From the NCBI RefSeq assembly GCF_040361255.1, contig NZ_APNG01000004.1, positions 1 to 64,000 on the forward strand: 64,000 nucleotides of DNA. Reading direction: 5' to 3'. Under the pieces are notes generated by a model. That model did not search any database. It worked only from the letters and a program-made list of their open reading frames with translations, and had not been told where the DNA came from. The DNA is from Salinisphaera sp040361255 (GTDB lineage Bacteria; Pseudomonadota; Gammaproteobacteria; Nevskiales; Salinisphaeraceae). The translations under genes were made by a program, and so were the position numbers. Positions 10,040 through 19,069 of this stretch are shown here, piece after piece. How positions within the stretch are numbered: position 1 is the first letter of the stretch; each line of letters begins with the position of its first letter.

Positions 10040-10645
10040 GTGAACGATAGCCAAAGCCAACGCCGCGGGCAGCTGTACGTCATCTCCGCGCCTTCGGGCG
10101 CGGGCAAGACGAGCCTGACCCATGCCGTGATCGAACGACTGGCCGCGCGCGGGCGCAAGGCGCGTTTTTCGGTGTCCTACACCACGCGCAACGCCCGCCC
10201 GGGCGAGGTCGACGGCGAGGATTATCACTTCGTGTCGGTGCCCGATTTCGAAGCCATGATCGCCACCGGCGCGTTTTTAGAACATGCGCGCGTGTTTGAT
10301 CGTTACTACGGCACGTCCGCCGCCGAAACCGAGCGCTGGCTCGCCCACGGCCAGGACGTGGTGCTGGATATCGACTGGCAGGGCGCACGCCAGGTACGTG
10401 AGCGCGCCGATAATGTGGTCAGCATCTTCATTCGCCCGCCCTCGCGAGACGAACTGGAGCGGCGTCTGCGATCGCGCGCTTCCGACGACGACGCCCAGAT
10501 TCAGCGCCGGCTCGCCGAGGCCGACGACGAGCTCGCTCGCGCCGACGAATACGACTATCAACTGGTTAACGACGTCTTCGACGAGGCCATCGACAAGCTC
10601 GAACAGATCTTCTGGGACACCGATCCGGGGCGAAACACGCGGTAA
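10040..10645 (+). CDS. gmk: Guanylate kinase
   Basis: Phosphorylates GMP to GDP with ATP; an essential nucleotide kinase. It has 201 residues beginning with a GTG codon at 10040, directly after the yicC stop. The P-loop SAPSGAGKTS is at residues 16-25. The GMP-binding region contains SVSYTTRNARPGEVDGEDYHFV, then DIDWQGARQV and IFIRPPS, all typical. It is followed 77 bp later by rpoZ; in relatives gmk-rpoZ-spoT are contiguous, tying guanine nucleotide supply to the ppGpp response. Confidence 0.96.
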   Translation: MNDSQSQRRGQLYVISAPSGAGKTSLTHAVIERLAARGRKARFSVSYTTRNARPGEVDGEDYHFVSVPDFEAMIATGAFLEHARVFDRYYGTSAAETERWLAHGQDVVLDIDWQGARQVRERADNVVSIFIRPPSRDELERRLRSRASDDDAQIQRRLAEADDELARADEYDYQLVNDVFDEAIDKLEQIFWDTDPGRNTR

Positions 10646-10681
10646 CGCGTCACAGGGCTGGCCGGGCGGCGCGCGCATGGT

Positions 10682-10693
10682 TATACTGCGCGG
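10682..10693 (+). promoter_or_regulatory. Candidate -10 element of rpoZ
   Basis: TATACT followed by GCGCGG, 41 bp ahead of the rpoZ ATG and inside the gap after gmk. It shares ATACTGCGCGG with the element before yicC. The -35 region (around 10659-10664) is poor. A separate promoter for rpoZ is therefore only suggested. Confidence 0.35.
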
Positions 10694-10722
10694 TTTGCCA
10701 CCCTCGTCGCGAGAGTATCGTC

Positions 10723-11040
10723 ATGGCCCGAGTTACCGTCGAAGATTGTCTTGAGCACGTCAACAACAAGTTCGAGCTGGCCACAATCGCGGCCAAGCGC
10801 GCGCGCCAGCTTGCCCGCGGCGCCAATGCCCGCCTGCCCTGGGAAGACGACAAGCCCACGGTGATGGCGCTGCGCGAAATCGCGGCCGGTGAAGTCACCA
10901 TCGCGATTCTCGACGAGCCGGACCTGCCGCCGGTGAGCACTGGCATGGATGCGCCGCAGCCGGCCGAGCCCAGCGAAGACGAACTGGAAGCCGAAGGCGA
11001 AAAGAAAGCCGCCAAGCCCGCGGCCGACGCCGACGAATAA
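10723..11040 (+). CDS. rpoZ: RNA polymerase omega subunit
   Basis: Small subunit that stabilises the beta' subunit of RNA polymerase and forms one of the ppGpp binding sites in Gammaproteobacteria. It has 105 residues with the family core MARVTVEDCLEHV, then FELATIAAKRARQL and KPTVMALREIAAGEV. The last 40 residues are an acidic Ala/Glu/Lys tail, longer than in E. coli (91 residues). It ends 37 bp before a strong terminator, so unlike in E. coli spoT is not simply downstream in the same transcript. Confidence 0.96.
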   Translation: MARVTVEDCLEHVNNKFELATIAAKRARQLARGANARLPWEDDKPTVMALREIAAGEVTIAILDEPDLPPVSTGMDAPQPAEPSEDELEAEGEKKAAKPAADADE

Positions 11041-11076
11041 GTCAACGTGGCCGGCCGTTGCCGGCAAACGTGACGA

Positions 11077-11104
11077 AAAGCCGCTGTCTTCAGCGGCTTT
11101 TTTA
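11077..11104 (+). terminator. Rho-independent terminator after rpoZ
   Basis: Stem AAAAGCCGCTG/CAGCGGCTTTT with a 4-nt loop, followed by a continuing T-run. It sits just behind rpoZ and should separate yicC-gmk-rpoZ from spoT transcription. Confidence 0.88.
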
Positions 11105-11170
11105 TATGGAACGTCAGGCCGTTGCTTGATCAAAGCCAGCTGTGTTTCATGCTTAGTGAAACAGCGTTTA

Positions 11171-11547
11171 TCCGCAGATTACGCAGATTGCGCAGATTCT
11201 TGGTGTGGCCTTGCTGGGTGATCGACTGCGTTGGCGCCTCGGTCTTGGTAGCCGTGCGAAATGGAAAGCTCCGCAGATCGACGCAGATCGCACAGATCCA
11301 ACACGAGCGATCGTGGCCGTTCGCTGCCATCTTGCGCCTGGGATGCGCGCTTGTTCATCTGCGTAATCTGCGAACTCTGCGGTTCCTCTTGAAGAACGGA
11401 GCCGCCGCAAAGGCCGAACACCGAAACCTACACACATCGGTTTCCGTCTGCGCACCGCCTTCAGCGTGAGGCGCGAACAGCAGAGCAACGGCTTTCGCGC
11501 TTTTGTCTTTCGTCCTGTTCGCGTGTCTTCGCGTTCATTTGCGGACC
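11171..11547 (+). repeat. Composite intergenic repeat, copy A (about 375 bp)
   Basis: The 687-bp gap between rpoZ and spoT carries no gene but is highly structured. The left end is three tandem units of about nine bases, CGCAGATTA-like (11172-11197). An inverted set of three such units ends at 11382, making a 211-bp inverted-repeat module with a third cluster of CGCAGATCG units at 11271-11298. The right part continues through GGTTCCTCTT(G)...GAGCCGCC and ACACATCGG blocks to a terminus TTCGCGTTCATTTGCGGACC (11528-11547). Almost every block occurs in the same order, orientation and spacing at 16591-16967. No protein-like frame is present. The remaining 180 bp before spoT show nothing recognisable. 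Confidence 0.8.
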
Positions 11548-11727
11548 TGTCTCGGCCTGCGCGGGGGCGCTTGACGGGCTCGGTCGCGTTGGTCTTGGTT
11601 CGTTCTGTGCGCGAAACGCGGGGCGGTAGCGCGCGGCGCGGGTCGATTTCCCCGGGGCCAGGGTTGCGGCGCAGGGCCCGTCGTATATCGAGTCGTCAAA
11701 ACGGCGTTTTAGCAGTAGTCTTGGCGC

Positions 11728-13890
11728 ATGGAATTGCCAAGCGGTATCAACCGGCTACAAACGCGTATCCGTACTTCGCGTATTTCGCGCGAGTTCGGTA
11801 TCGATACGCTGGCCGAACATCTGGAAAGCTATCTCCCGGAGCCGGCAATCGCGCGCGTGCGCGCGGCGTATGAATTCGGCGAGCGCCAGCACCGCGGTCA
11901 GTTTCGCAAGACCGGCGAGCCGTATATCTACCATCCGCTGGCCGTGGCCCGGATTCTGGCCGAGATGCGCCTGGATGCGACCACGCTGATCGCGGCCATT
12001 CTCCACGACGTGATCGAGGATACCGACGCCGCGCGCGAGGAAGTCGCACAGCGCTTCGGCAAGGAAGTGGCCGATCTGGTCGACGGCGTCAGCAAGCTCG
12101 ACAAGGCCCAGTTCCATAGCCGCGAACAGGCCACGGCCGAGAGTTTTCGCAAGCTCATGCTGGCGATGACGCGCGATATCCGCGTGATTCTGGTCAAGCT
12201 CGCCGATCGGCTGCACAACATGCGCACCCTCGAGGGCATGACCGCGAAAAAGCGCGCCTCGATTGCCCGCGAAACGCTGGAAATCTATGCGCCGATCGCA
12301 CGGCGGCTGGGTATCAACAGCATGCGCCAGGAGCTCGAGGAACTCGGCTTCAAGAATATGTACCCGCGCCGCTACGAAGTCTTGCGGCGGGCCAGCCAGT
12401 CGGTCACCGGGGATCGTCGCAGCCTGCTGCGCGAGATCGAGGAAACCCTGTCGCGCGCGTTGGCCGCCGAAGGCATCGGCGCGATCGTCAAGGGCCGGCG
12501 CAAGAATCTGTACAGCATCTATCGCAAGATGCGCGAAAAGCATCGGCGTTTTCTGGATGTGTTCGATCTGTACGGCGTGCGCGTGATCGTCGACGCCGTG
12601 GACGAATGCTATCGCGCGCTGGGCATCGTGCATCATCGTTATCGGCCGATTACCGAACAGTTCAACGATTTCATCGCCAACCCCAAGCTCAACGGTTACC
12701 AGTCGCTGCATACGACGGTGATGGCGCGCGGCGGGATCAAGTTCGAGGTCCAGATTCGCACCCGCGAAATGGATCAGATCGCCGAATCCGGGATTGCGGC
12801 GCACTGGCAATACAAGCTCGGCGAAAAGGCCGGCAAGCTCGGCAATCTCGATGCCGAGGAATGGCTGTCGCATCTGGCCGAAATGCATGAGGGCGAGCGC
12901 GATTCGTTGCGCTTTGTCGACAATCTGCGCATGGACCTGTTTCCCGACGAGGTCTATGTGTTCACGCCCAAGGGCCAGATCATCCGTCTGGCGAAGGGCG
13001 CGACCTGTGTCGATTTTGCCTATGCGGTGCATACCGAGCTCGGCCATCGCTGTGTCGCGGCCCGTATCGAAGGTCATCTCGCGCCGCTCAACAGCCAGCT
13101 GCAATCGGGCCAGACGGTCGAGATCATCACCGCCAAGCACGCGCGCCCGAACGCGGCGTGGCTGCATTTTCTCAAGACCGCGAAAGCGCGTACCGGCGTA
13201 CGCAACTTCCTGAAGAATCAGCGCGAAGACAAGGCGCAGCGGCTCGGCGAGCGGCTGCTCGACAAGGCGCTGGGCGATCTGGGGCTGTCGTTGCGACGGC
13301 TGTCGCGCTCGGATATCGACCGCGGGCTGGCGGAAATGGACGAACCCAGCCTGCCGGCGCTGTATGCCGCCATCGGATTGGGGCGGCGGCTGGCGCCGCT
13401 GGTCGCCCGGCATTTTCTGGCCAGTGACGCGCCGGTGGCCAAGGGCCGGCGGGCCAAGCCGCTGGCCGTGGAGGGCACGGAAGGCTTGGTGGTCGAGTTC
13501 GCCAAATGCTGTCATCCGGTACCGGGCGATGCCATCCACGGCCAGGCCAGCCTTGGCCGTGGGCTGGTCGTGCATCGCTTTGGCTGTGCCTATTCCACCC
13601 GCAAGGGGGCCTCGGCCGATCGCGTCGAGCTGACCTGGGCCGACAATGTCACCGGCGAATACGATGTCGAATTGCGCGTGACCGCGTCGAACAAGCGCGG
13701 GCTGCTGGCCACATTGACCGCCAAATTCGCCGATGCCGATTCGAACATCCAGAACATCGTATTCCCGGAAAGCAGCGGCGCACTGATCACCATCCGTTTT
13801 CTCATCGAAGTGCGCGATCGCCACCATCTGGCCAATATCATCCGCAGGCTGAGGCGGATCAACGCGGTCGAGCGAGTCGAACGGGCCTGA
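11728..13890 (+). CDS. spoT: SpoT-type bifunctional (p)ppGpp synthetase/hydrolase
   Basis: Makes and degrades the stringent-response alarmone (p)ppGpp. It has 720 residues. The HD hydrolase domain is intact, with H69 in YIYHP and HDVIEDT at 93-99, which argues for SpoT/Rel rather than a hydrolase-dead RelA. The synthetase domain (about 240-400) has YSIYRKM, GVRVIVD, NGYQSLHT and FEVQIRTREMDQIAE; a TGS domain follows (about 405-470), then the conserved-cysteine block AKCCHPVPGD (about 592-601) and a C-terminal ACT domain (about 645-720). It starts at ATG 11728 behind a repeat-bearing leader and is the first gene of spoT-ridA-recG. Confidence 0.96.
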   Translation: MELPSGINRLQTRIRTSRISREFGIDTLAEHLESYLPEPAIARVRAAYEFGERQHRGQFRKTGEPYIYHPLAVARILAEMRLDATTLIAAILHDVIEDTDAAREEVAQRFGKEVADLVDGVSKLDKAQFHSREQATAESFRKLMLAMTRDIRVILVKLADRLHNMRTLEGMTAKKRASIARETLEIYAPIARRLGINSMRQELEELGFKNMYPRRYEVLRRASQSVTGDRRSLLREIEETLSRALAAEGIGAIVKGRRKNLYSIYRKMREKHRRFLDVFDLYGVRVIVDAVDECYRALGIVHHRYRPITEQFNDFIANPKLNGYQSLHTTVMARGGIKFEVQIRTREMDQIAESGIAAHWQYKLGEKAGKLGNLDAEEWLSHLAEMHEGERDSLRFVDNLRMDLFPDEVYVFTPKGQIIRLAKGATCVDFAYAVHTELGHRCVAARIEGHLAPLNSQLQSGQTVEIITAKHARPNAAWLHFLKTAKARTGVRNFLKNQREDKAQRLGERLLDKALGDLGLSLRRLSRSDIDRGLAEMDEPSLPALYAAIGLGRRLAPLVARHFLASDAPVAKGRRAKPLAVEGTEGLVVEFAKCCHPVPGDAIHGQASLGRGLVVHRFGCAYSTRKGASADRVELTWADNVTGEYDVELRVTASNKRGLLATLTAKFADADSNIQNIVFPESSGALITIRFLIEVRDRHHLANIIRRLRRINAVERVERA

Positions 13891-13976
13891 GCCTGCGCAT
13901 GGTCGAACCGGGGCTGGGGCGTTCGGGCGCGCCTGTGTGACAATGCGGTCTTGGGTTTTCCACCAGGCGCAATTTC

Positions 13977-14372
13977 ATGATTCAACCGGCCACACATCAG
14001 ATCATCAAGACCGAAGAGGCGCCCGGCGCCATCGGCGCCTATTCGCAGGCCGTTCAGGCAGGCGACACTGTATATATCTCCGGTCAGATTCCGCTCGATC
14101 CGGCCACCGGCGAGCTCGTCGAGGGCGATATCGAAGCCCAGATCGAGCGTGTTTTCGACAATATCGATGCCGTGGCCCGCGCTGCGGGTGGCACGTTCGC
14201 GCATGTGGTGAAGTTCACGATCTACCTCACCAACATGGACAACTTCGGCGCCGTGAATACGGTCATGGAACGCAAGCTGGCCAAGCCCTATCCGGCACGC
14301 GCGGCCGTGGGCGTCGCTGCGCTGCCCAAGGGCGCTGCCGTAGAGGCCGATGCCATCCTCGTGCTTGGCTGA
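13977..14372 (+). CDS. ridA: RidA family reactive enamine/imine deaminase
   Basis: Hydrolyses reactive 2-aminoacrylate and related enamines released by PLP enzymes, protecting them from damage. It has 131 residues, the normal RidA length. Conserved features: GAYSQAVQAG with Y22, YISGQIPLDP, and the active-site arginine R108 and E123 in the C-terminal PARAAVGVAALPKGAAVEADA stretch. It lies 86 bp after spoT, and its 3' end overlaps recG by 23 bp. spoT-ridA-recG is a familiar order in several gammaproteobacteria. Confidence 0.95.
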   Translation: MIQPATHQIIKTEEAPGAIGAYSQAVQAGDTVYISGQIPLDPATGELVEGDIEAQIERVFDNIDAVARAAGGTFAHVVKFTIYLTNMDNFGAVNTVMERKLAKPYPARAAVGVAALPKGAAVEADAILVLG

Positions 14373-16482
14373 CAAGGCCCGAAAGACCCCAGGCCTGGCG
14401 GCCAGCGATCCCTGTCGGCGCTTGAGCGGGGTCGGCCCGAAACTGGCCGACAAGCTCGCCACACTCGGCATCGCCAGTATCGCCGATGTGCTGCTGCACC
14501 GGCCGCTGCGCTACGAAGACCGTAGCCGGGTCACGCCGGTCGCCGAGATGATGCACCACGCCGCGCCGGTGATCGCGGTGGTGCGTATCGAAGCCGCCGA
14601 AGTGCGCCACGGGCGTCGGCGCAGCCTGCTGGTGAGTACGACCGATGGCCAGGCGCGGCTGTGGCTGCGTTTCTTTCATTTCGCCCCGGCTCAGCAGGCA
14701 CGGCTGGCGCCGGGGGTATGGCTGCGCGTATTCGGCGAGCCGCGTGCCGGCGTTTATGGCCTGGAAATCGTGCACCCGGAATACCAGATCGTCGACGATG
14801 CGAACGCCGGTCACGATTTCACCCCCGAGTTGCGGGCGGTCTACCCGGCCACGGCCGGGGTCACGCAGAACCGCCTGCGCGATATGGTCGGCCAGGCGCT
14901 GGATATGCTCGACCGACCCGGTTTCTGGCCGGATGCGCTACCGGCCGACCTGGGCGCGGACCTGGCGGCGGCCGGCGTCAAAATTGATGTCGCAGCTGCG
15001 CTGCGCTGTATTCATCGGCCGGCGCCGGGCGAGGATCTGGCCGCCCTTGTCGAGGGCAGCCATCCCGCGGTTACCCGGCTGGCCTTCGAGGAATTGCTGG
15101 GCCATCAGCTTGGCTTGCGCAGTCGACGGCGCCAGGTAAAAACCGAACGCGCGCCAGTGCTCGGCGATGCCGGGCGCGGTCTGGCGCCGTTGTTCGAACA
15201 GCTCGGCTTTTCGCCGACTAACGCCCAGCGGCGCGTGATCGGCGAGATACTCGCCGATATGGCGGTGGCCCATCCCATGCTGCGCCTGATTCAGGGCGAT
15301 GTCGGTTCGGGCAAGACCGTGGTTGCGGCCGCAGCCGTGCTCACCGCGATAGAAAACGGCTGGCAGGCCGCCTTCATGGCGCCCACCGAACTGCTGGCCG
15401 AACAGCATTACACCAATCTGGCCGCCTGGCTGGAGCCTTTGGGTGTGAAGGTGCTGTTGGTAACCGGACGACGGCGGCGCGACGATGCGCTGCTCGCGCC
15501 GATTCGCGACGGCGAGCCGGTGGCCGTGGTCGGTACCCATGCCCTGTTTCAGGCGTCGCTGGATTTCGGGCGGCTCGGCCTGTGCGTGATCGACGAGCAA
15601 CACCGTTTTGGCGTGGATCAGCGGCTGGCGCTGCGCAACAAGGCCGCCGCCGGCGGACTGACCGCGCATCAGCTGATCATGACCGCCACGCCGATTCCGC
15701 GCACCCTGGCGATGAGCGCCTATGCGGATCTGGATACGTCGGTAATCGACGAGTTGCCGCCCGGGCGCACGCCGGTCGTCACCGTCGCCGTGCCCAATAC
15801 GCGTCGCGATGAAGTGGTCGAACGGATTGGCCGGGCGGTCGCCGACGGCCGACAGGTCTACTGGGTGTGTACGCTCATCGAGGCTTCCGACAAGCTCGAG
15901 GCGCAGGCGGCCGAAGCCGCGGCCGAGGCACTGTCCGTCGCATTGCCGGGTGTGCAGGTATCGCTGGCGCACGGGCGTATGAAGGCCGCGGCCAAGCAAA
16001 AGGCCATGCAGGCCTTCAAGGCGGGCGCGATCGATGTGCTCGTGGCCACGACCGTAATCGAGGTGGGTGTGGATGTGCCCAATGCCTCGCTCATGATCAT
16101 CGAGAATGCCGAACGCCTCGGGCTGGCCCAGCTGCATCAGCTACGCGGGCGCGTGGGGCGCGGCTCGGTAGAAAGCCATTGCGTACTGCTCTATCAGCCG
16201 CCGCTATCGGAAACGGCGCGCAAGCGTTTGTCGGTGTTGCGTAATACCGGCGACGGATTCGCCATCGCACGTGCCGATCTGGAACTGCGCGGGCCGGGCG
16301 AGGTGCTGGGCACACGCCAGACCGGCGCGGCGAGTTTTCGTATCGCCGATCTGGTACGCGATGGCGTCTGGGTGGAAAAGGCCCTGGCCGCGGCCGATGA
16401 TGTGCTCGCTTATCACCCGCGCGAGGCGGCCACGCTCATCGAGCGCTGGGCCGGCGGGCGCGGCGGCTACGCCGGCGTCTGA
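14350..16482 (+). CDS. recG: ATP-dependent DNA helicase RecG
   Basis: Remodels stalled replication forks and Holliday junctions. It has 710 residues. The N-terminal wedge/OB region contains GVGPKLADKLATLGI and LLHRPLRYEDRS (about 20-60). The superfamily 2 helicase core shows GDVGSGKT (Walker A, about 317-324), the DEQH box, TATPIPRTLAMS, ATTVIEVGVDVPNA and QLRGRVGRG. ATG 14350, inside the end of ridA, gives the expected N-terminus; the overlap suggests coupled translation. Confidence 0.96.
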   Translation: MPSSCLADKARKTPGLAASDPCRRLSGVGPKLADKLATLGIASIADVLLHRPLRYEDRSRVTPVAEMMHHAAPVIAVVRIEAAEVRHGRRRSLLVSTTDGQARLWLRFFHFAPAQQARLAPGVWLRVFGEPRAGVYGLEIVHPEYQIVDDANAGHDFTPELRAVYPATAGVTQNRLRDMVGQALDMLDRPGFWPDALPADLGADLAAAGVKIDVAAALRCIHRPAPGEDLAALVEGSHPAVTRLAFEELLGHQLGLRSRRRQVKTERAPVLGDAGRGLAPLFEQLGFSPTNAQRRVIGEILADMAVAHPMLRLIQGDVGSGKTVVAAAAVLTAIENGWQAAFMAPTELLAEQHYTNLAAWLEPLGVKVLLVTGRRRRDDALLAPIRDGEPVAVVGTHALFQASLDFGRLGLCVIDEQHRFGVDQRLALRNKAAAGGLTAHQLIMTATPIPRTLAMSAYADLDTSVIDELPPGRTPVVTVAVPNTRRDEVVERIGRAVADGRQVYWVCTLIEASDKLEAQAAEAAAEALSVALPGVQVSLAHGRMKAAAKQKAMQAFKAGAIDVLVATTVIEVGVDVPNASLMIIENAERLGLAQLHQLRGRVGRGSVESHCVLLYQPPLSETARKRLSVLRNTGDGFAIARADLELRGPGEVLGTRQTGAASFRIADLVRDGVWVEKALAAADDVLAYHPREAATLIERWAGGRGGYAGV

Positions 16483-16590
16483 CAACTTACGGTCGACGAG
16501 GTGACGCATGAAACTCAGCCGGCCGCGTTCGGGCAACGACTTGATAGAGAAAAGGCGGCTGCGTTGCATCCATATTCGAAACACCGCTGA

Positions 16591-16967
16591 TCCACAGATT
16601 ACGCCGATTGATTGATCGCGCTGGCGTAGGGTGGGCGATCGACTGCGTTGGCGCCGTGACTGCGGTGGTACTGCCGAAAAGGAACAGTCCGCAGATCGAC
16701 GCAGATCACACAGACCAAAGGCAGGAAATCTTGATCGTTCGTCGTCGCCTGGCGCACGCGCCGGCGCTCTTCCTCCTCTGCGTAATCTGCGAAATTTGTG
16801 GTTCCTCTTGGACAACGGAGCCGCCGGGCAGGTCAAACAACGAAGCCGACCCACATCGGTACCCCGTGCGGACTACCTATTAGTGCGGCGCAAACGTCAG
16901 AGCGGCCGGATTTCTCGCGCTTTGTCTTCCGCGCTGTTCGCGTATTTTCGCGTTCATTGCCGGCCAC
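16591..16967 (+). repeat. Composite intergenic repeat, copy B (about 375 bp)
   Basis: Second copy of the element at 11171-11547, in the same orientation, filling most of the 613-bp gap between recG and the channel gene. Shared blocks in order: TCC(A/G)CAGATTACG at 16590, GCGATCGACTGCGTTGGCGCC, CCGCAGATCGACGCAGATC at 16689, CTGCGTAATCTGCGAA at 16778, GGTTCCTCTTG and ACGGAGCCGCCG, CCACATCGG, then CGCGCTTTGTCTT and TTCGCGTTCATT near the right end. The left tandem CGCAGATT array is degenerate here compared with copy A. No open frame of interest. The flanking bases up to 17095 show no other feature. Confidence 0.8.
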
Positions 16968-17095
16968 ACTGCTTGCTTGAGCACGGCCAAATGCGTTTCA
17001 TACATAATCGAGGCGACAGATAGGCTGTCGCACGGGCACGCGGCGCCTGAAGTCGCTACTGAACTCCATCCATATCGAGACGGGAAAAGCCCGGC

Positions 17096-19060
17096 GTGAA
17101 ACTGCTCGTACGTCTACGCAATCTGCTTCAGTTCCAGCTCGAACAGTTCATGCTGCGGGGCGTGCTCTCACGGCTGCTGGTGATCGCCTGGGCCATGGTG
17201 CTGATCGCGGTCAGTGCCGGGCTGCTTGTCTACAACCTGCCGCATGCCGGGCAGGCCGGTGAAGAGGGTGATCCGGGTTCGGCGATCTGGTGGGCGTTTC
17301 TGCGGCTGACCGATTCGGGCTATCTCGGCGACGATGAGGGCACGTTGCTGCGCACGGTTTCCACCACGTTAACCGTGATGGGTGTCGTACTGTTCGTGGG
17401 CGCGCTGATCGCGACCATGACGCAATGGCTCGACGACACCATCGAAACACTCGAAGCCGGCTACACGCCGATCGCCAAGAACAACCATATCCTCATTCTG
17501 GGCTGGAGCAGTCGCACCCCGGGCATGGTCCGCGATCTGGTGTATTCGCAGGCGCGGGTGAAGCGTTTTCTCGATCGCCATGGCGGCGGGCGTCTGCATA
17601 TCGTGATTCTGGCCGAGCGGGTCAATACCGCCATGGCACAGGAACTCAAGGACCGCCTCGGCCGGCGCTACAACTCGCGCCACATTACCCTGCGTTCGGG
17701 TACGCCACTACGGGCCGATCATCTGCGCCGGGTGGATTTCGGCCATGCCGCCGCGGTAATTCTGGCCGGGCGCGAGTTCGAGGGCGACAACGCCACCGAC
17801 GAGGCCACGATCAAGACGCTGATGAACGCCACCGGCAGCACCGAGGAACAACTGCCGTTGCTGGTGGCCGAAATCTTCGATGCCAATCATCTGCCAACCG
17901 CGCGTCGGGCCTATGCGGGAGAAGCCGAACTGATCGGCGCCGGGCGTATCGTGGCCCGCCTGCTGGCCCAGAACGCGCGTAATCGCGGGCTGTCGTGGGT
18001 CTACGGCGAGCTGCTCAACGGTAGCGACGAGCAGATCTTCGTACGCGAATGCCCGAGCCTGGCCGATCAGCGGCTGGTGGATGTGGCTGGCTGTTTCGAG
18101 CGCGCGGTATTGCTGGGTATCGCCCGCGACGGTGCGCTGGTGCCCGTGCATCGCACCGATGACGAGCACATACGCGCCGGCGACCGCCTGGCGTTTATTG
18201 CACGCAGTTACGAAGACTGCGTGCCCACGCGCGCGCCGGAAGCCGTGGTCACGGCCTCGCCATTACAACGGCAACTGCGTGCCAGCCACCGCGGTCACCG
18301 GCGGGTGCTCGTACTCGGCTGGAACCGCAAGCTACCCGCCTTGCTGGCCGAGTTCGAAGCCTATCAACGCGAAAGCGTGACCATTGATGTGTTCTCGTTG
18401 CGTCCGGTCAGCGAACGCGAAACATTGCTGGCGCGTCAGGGCGTGGCGTTTTCCCATGCCACGGTGCGCCAGATCGAAGGCGATTTCACTTCCTATCACG
18501 ATCTTGCCCGCCTCGCGCTGGCCGATTACGACAACATCATCCTGCTGGCCAGCGACTGGCTGGGCTCGGCGGAGGCCGCGGATGCACGCATGGTGATGGG
18601 TTATCTGGTGCTCAGCGAGCAGTTCGAACACATCGAAAACCCGCCGTTCACCCTGGTGGAGACGATGTCGGCGGATAATGCGGCCCTGTTCGAAGCCGCG
18701 CATGTAGAACGTCTGATCTCGCCGCAGATTCAGTCCAGCATGCTCACCCAGGTGGCCCTGCGTCGCGAACTGCACTGGGTCATGGAAGAGCTGTTCGGTG
18801 CGGGCGGCGCGGAAGTGGTTTTTCGCGACGCACATACGCTGGGCGTGACGGGCAGCGACGACAGCTTCGATACGCTGCGGCGTGCCCGTGCACGCGAAGA
18901 CGAGATCCTGCTGGGCGTGCTGCGTGCGCCGCATGGCGCCCAGCCACGGCTGCAGCTCAATGTCGTCGAAAAGCAGGCGCCATTGCGCCTGGCGGCAGGC
19001 GATGAATTGGTCGTGCTGGCCGTGCCGGCAGCGGTCGCCGGCGTGTCGGATAGCGGCTGA
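17096..19060 (+). CDS. CASTOR/POLLUX-related ion channel with two RCK-like domains
   Basis: A 654-residue membrane protein starting at GTG 17096. Two hydrophobic helices (about 26-46 and 91-110) enclose a pore-like segment WWAFLRLTDSGYLGDDEG (65-82); plant CASTOR/POLLUX pores carry a related A-D-(S/A)-G filter. Two tandem nucleotide-binding-like RCK domains follow, each opening with a similar strand and turn: HILILGWSSRTPGMV at 131 and RRVLVLGWNRKLPALL near 402. The prokaryotic homologues are little studied; ion selectivity is unknown, with K+ or Ca2+ permeation both plausible. It is convergent with the CorA-type gene 9 bp away, so two cation transporters adjoin. Confidence 0.82.
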   Translation: MKLLVRLRNLLQFQLEQFMLRGVLSRLLVIAWAMVLIAVSAGLLVYNLPHAGQAGEEGDPGSAIWWAFLRLTDSGYLGDDEGTLLRTVSTTLTVMGVVLFVGALIATMTQWLDDTIETLEAGYTPIAKNNHILILGWSSRTPGMVRDLVYSQARVKRFLDRHGGGRLHIVILAERVNTAMAQELKDRLGRRYNSRHITLRSGTPLRADHLRRVDFGHAAAVILAGREFEGDNATDEATIKTLMNATGSTEEQLPLLVAEIFDANHLPTARRAYAGEAELIGAGRIVARLLAQNARNRGLSWVYGELLNGSDEQIFVRECPSLADQRLVDVAGCFERAVLLGIARDGALVPVHRTDDEHIRAGDRLAFIARSYEDCVPTRAPEAVVTASPLQRQLRASHRGHRRVLVLGWNRKLPALLAEFEAYQRESVTIDVFSLRPVSERETLLARQGVAFSHATVRQIEGDFTSYHDLARLALADYDNIILLASDWLGSAEAADARMVMGYLVLSEQFEHIENPPFTLVETMSADNAALFEAAHVERLISPQIQSSMLTQVALRRELHWVMEELFGAGGAEVVFRDAHTLGVTGSDDSFDTLRRARAREDEILLGVLRAPHGAQPRLQLNVVEKQAPLRLAAGDELVVLAVPAAVAGVSDSG

Positions 19061-19069
19061 CGGCAGACC

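Noticed and set aside
11041..11727. Small genes in the gap between rpoZ and spoT
   Set aside because: Frames of 66-135 codons there follow the repeat units and change between the two copies by frameshifts, so they are not maintained as proteins.
11755..13827. 690-codon frame antisense to spoT
   Set aside because: spoT has full family motifs; the antisense product has no domain-like pattern and arises from GC-rich codon use.
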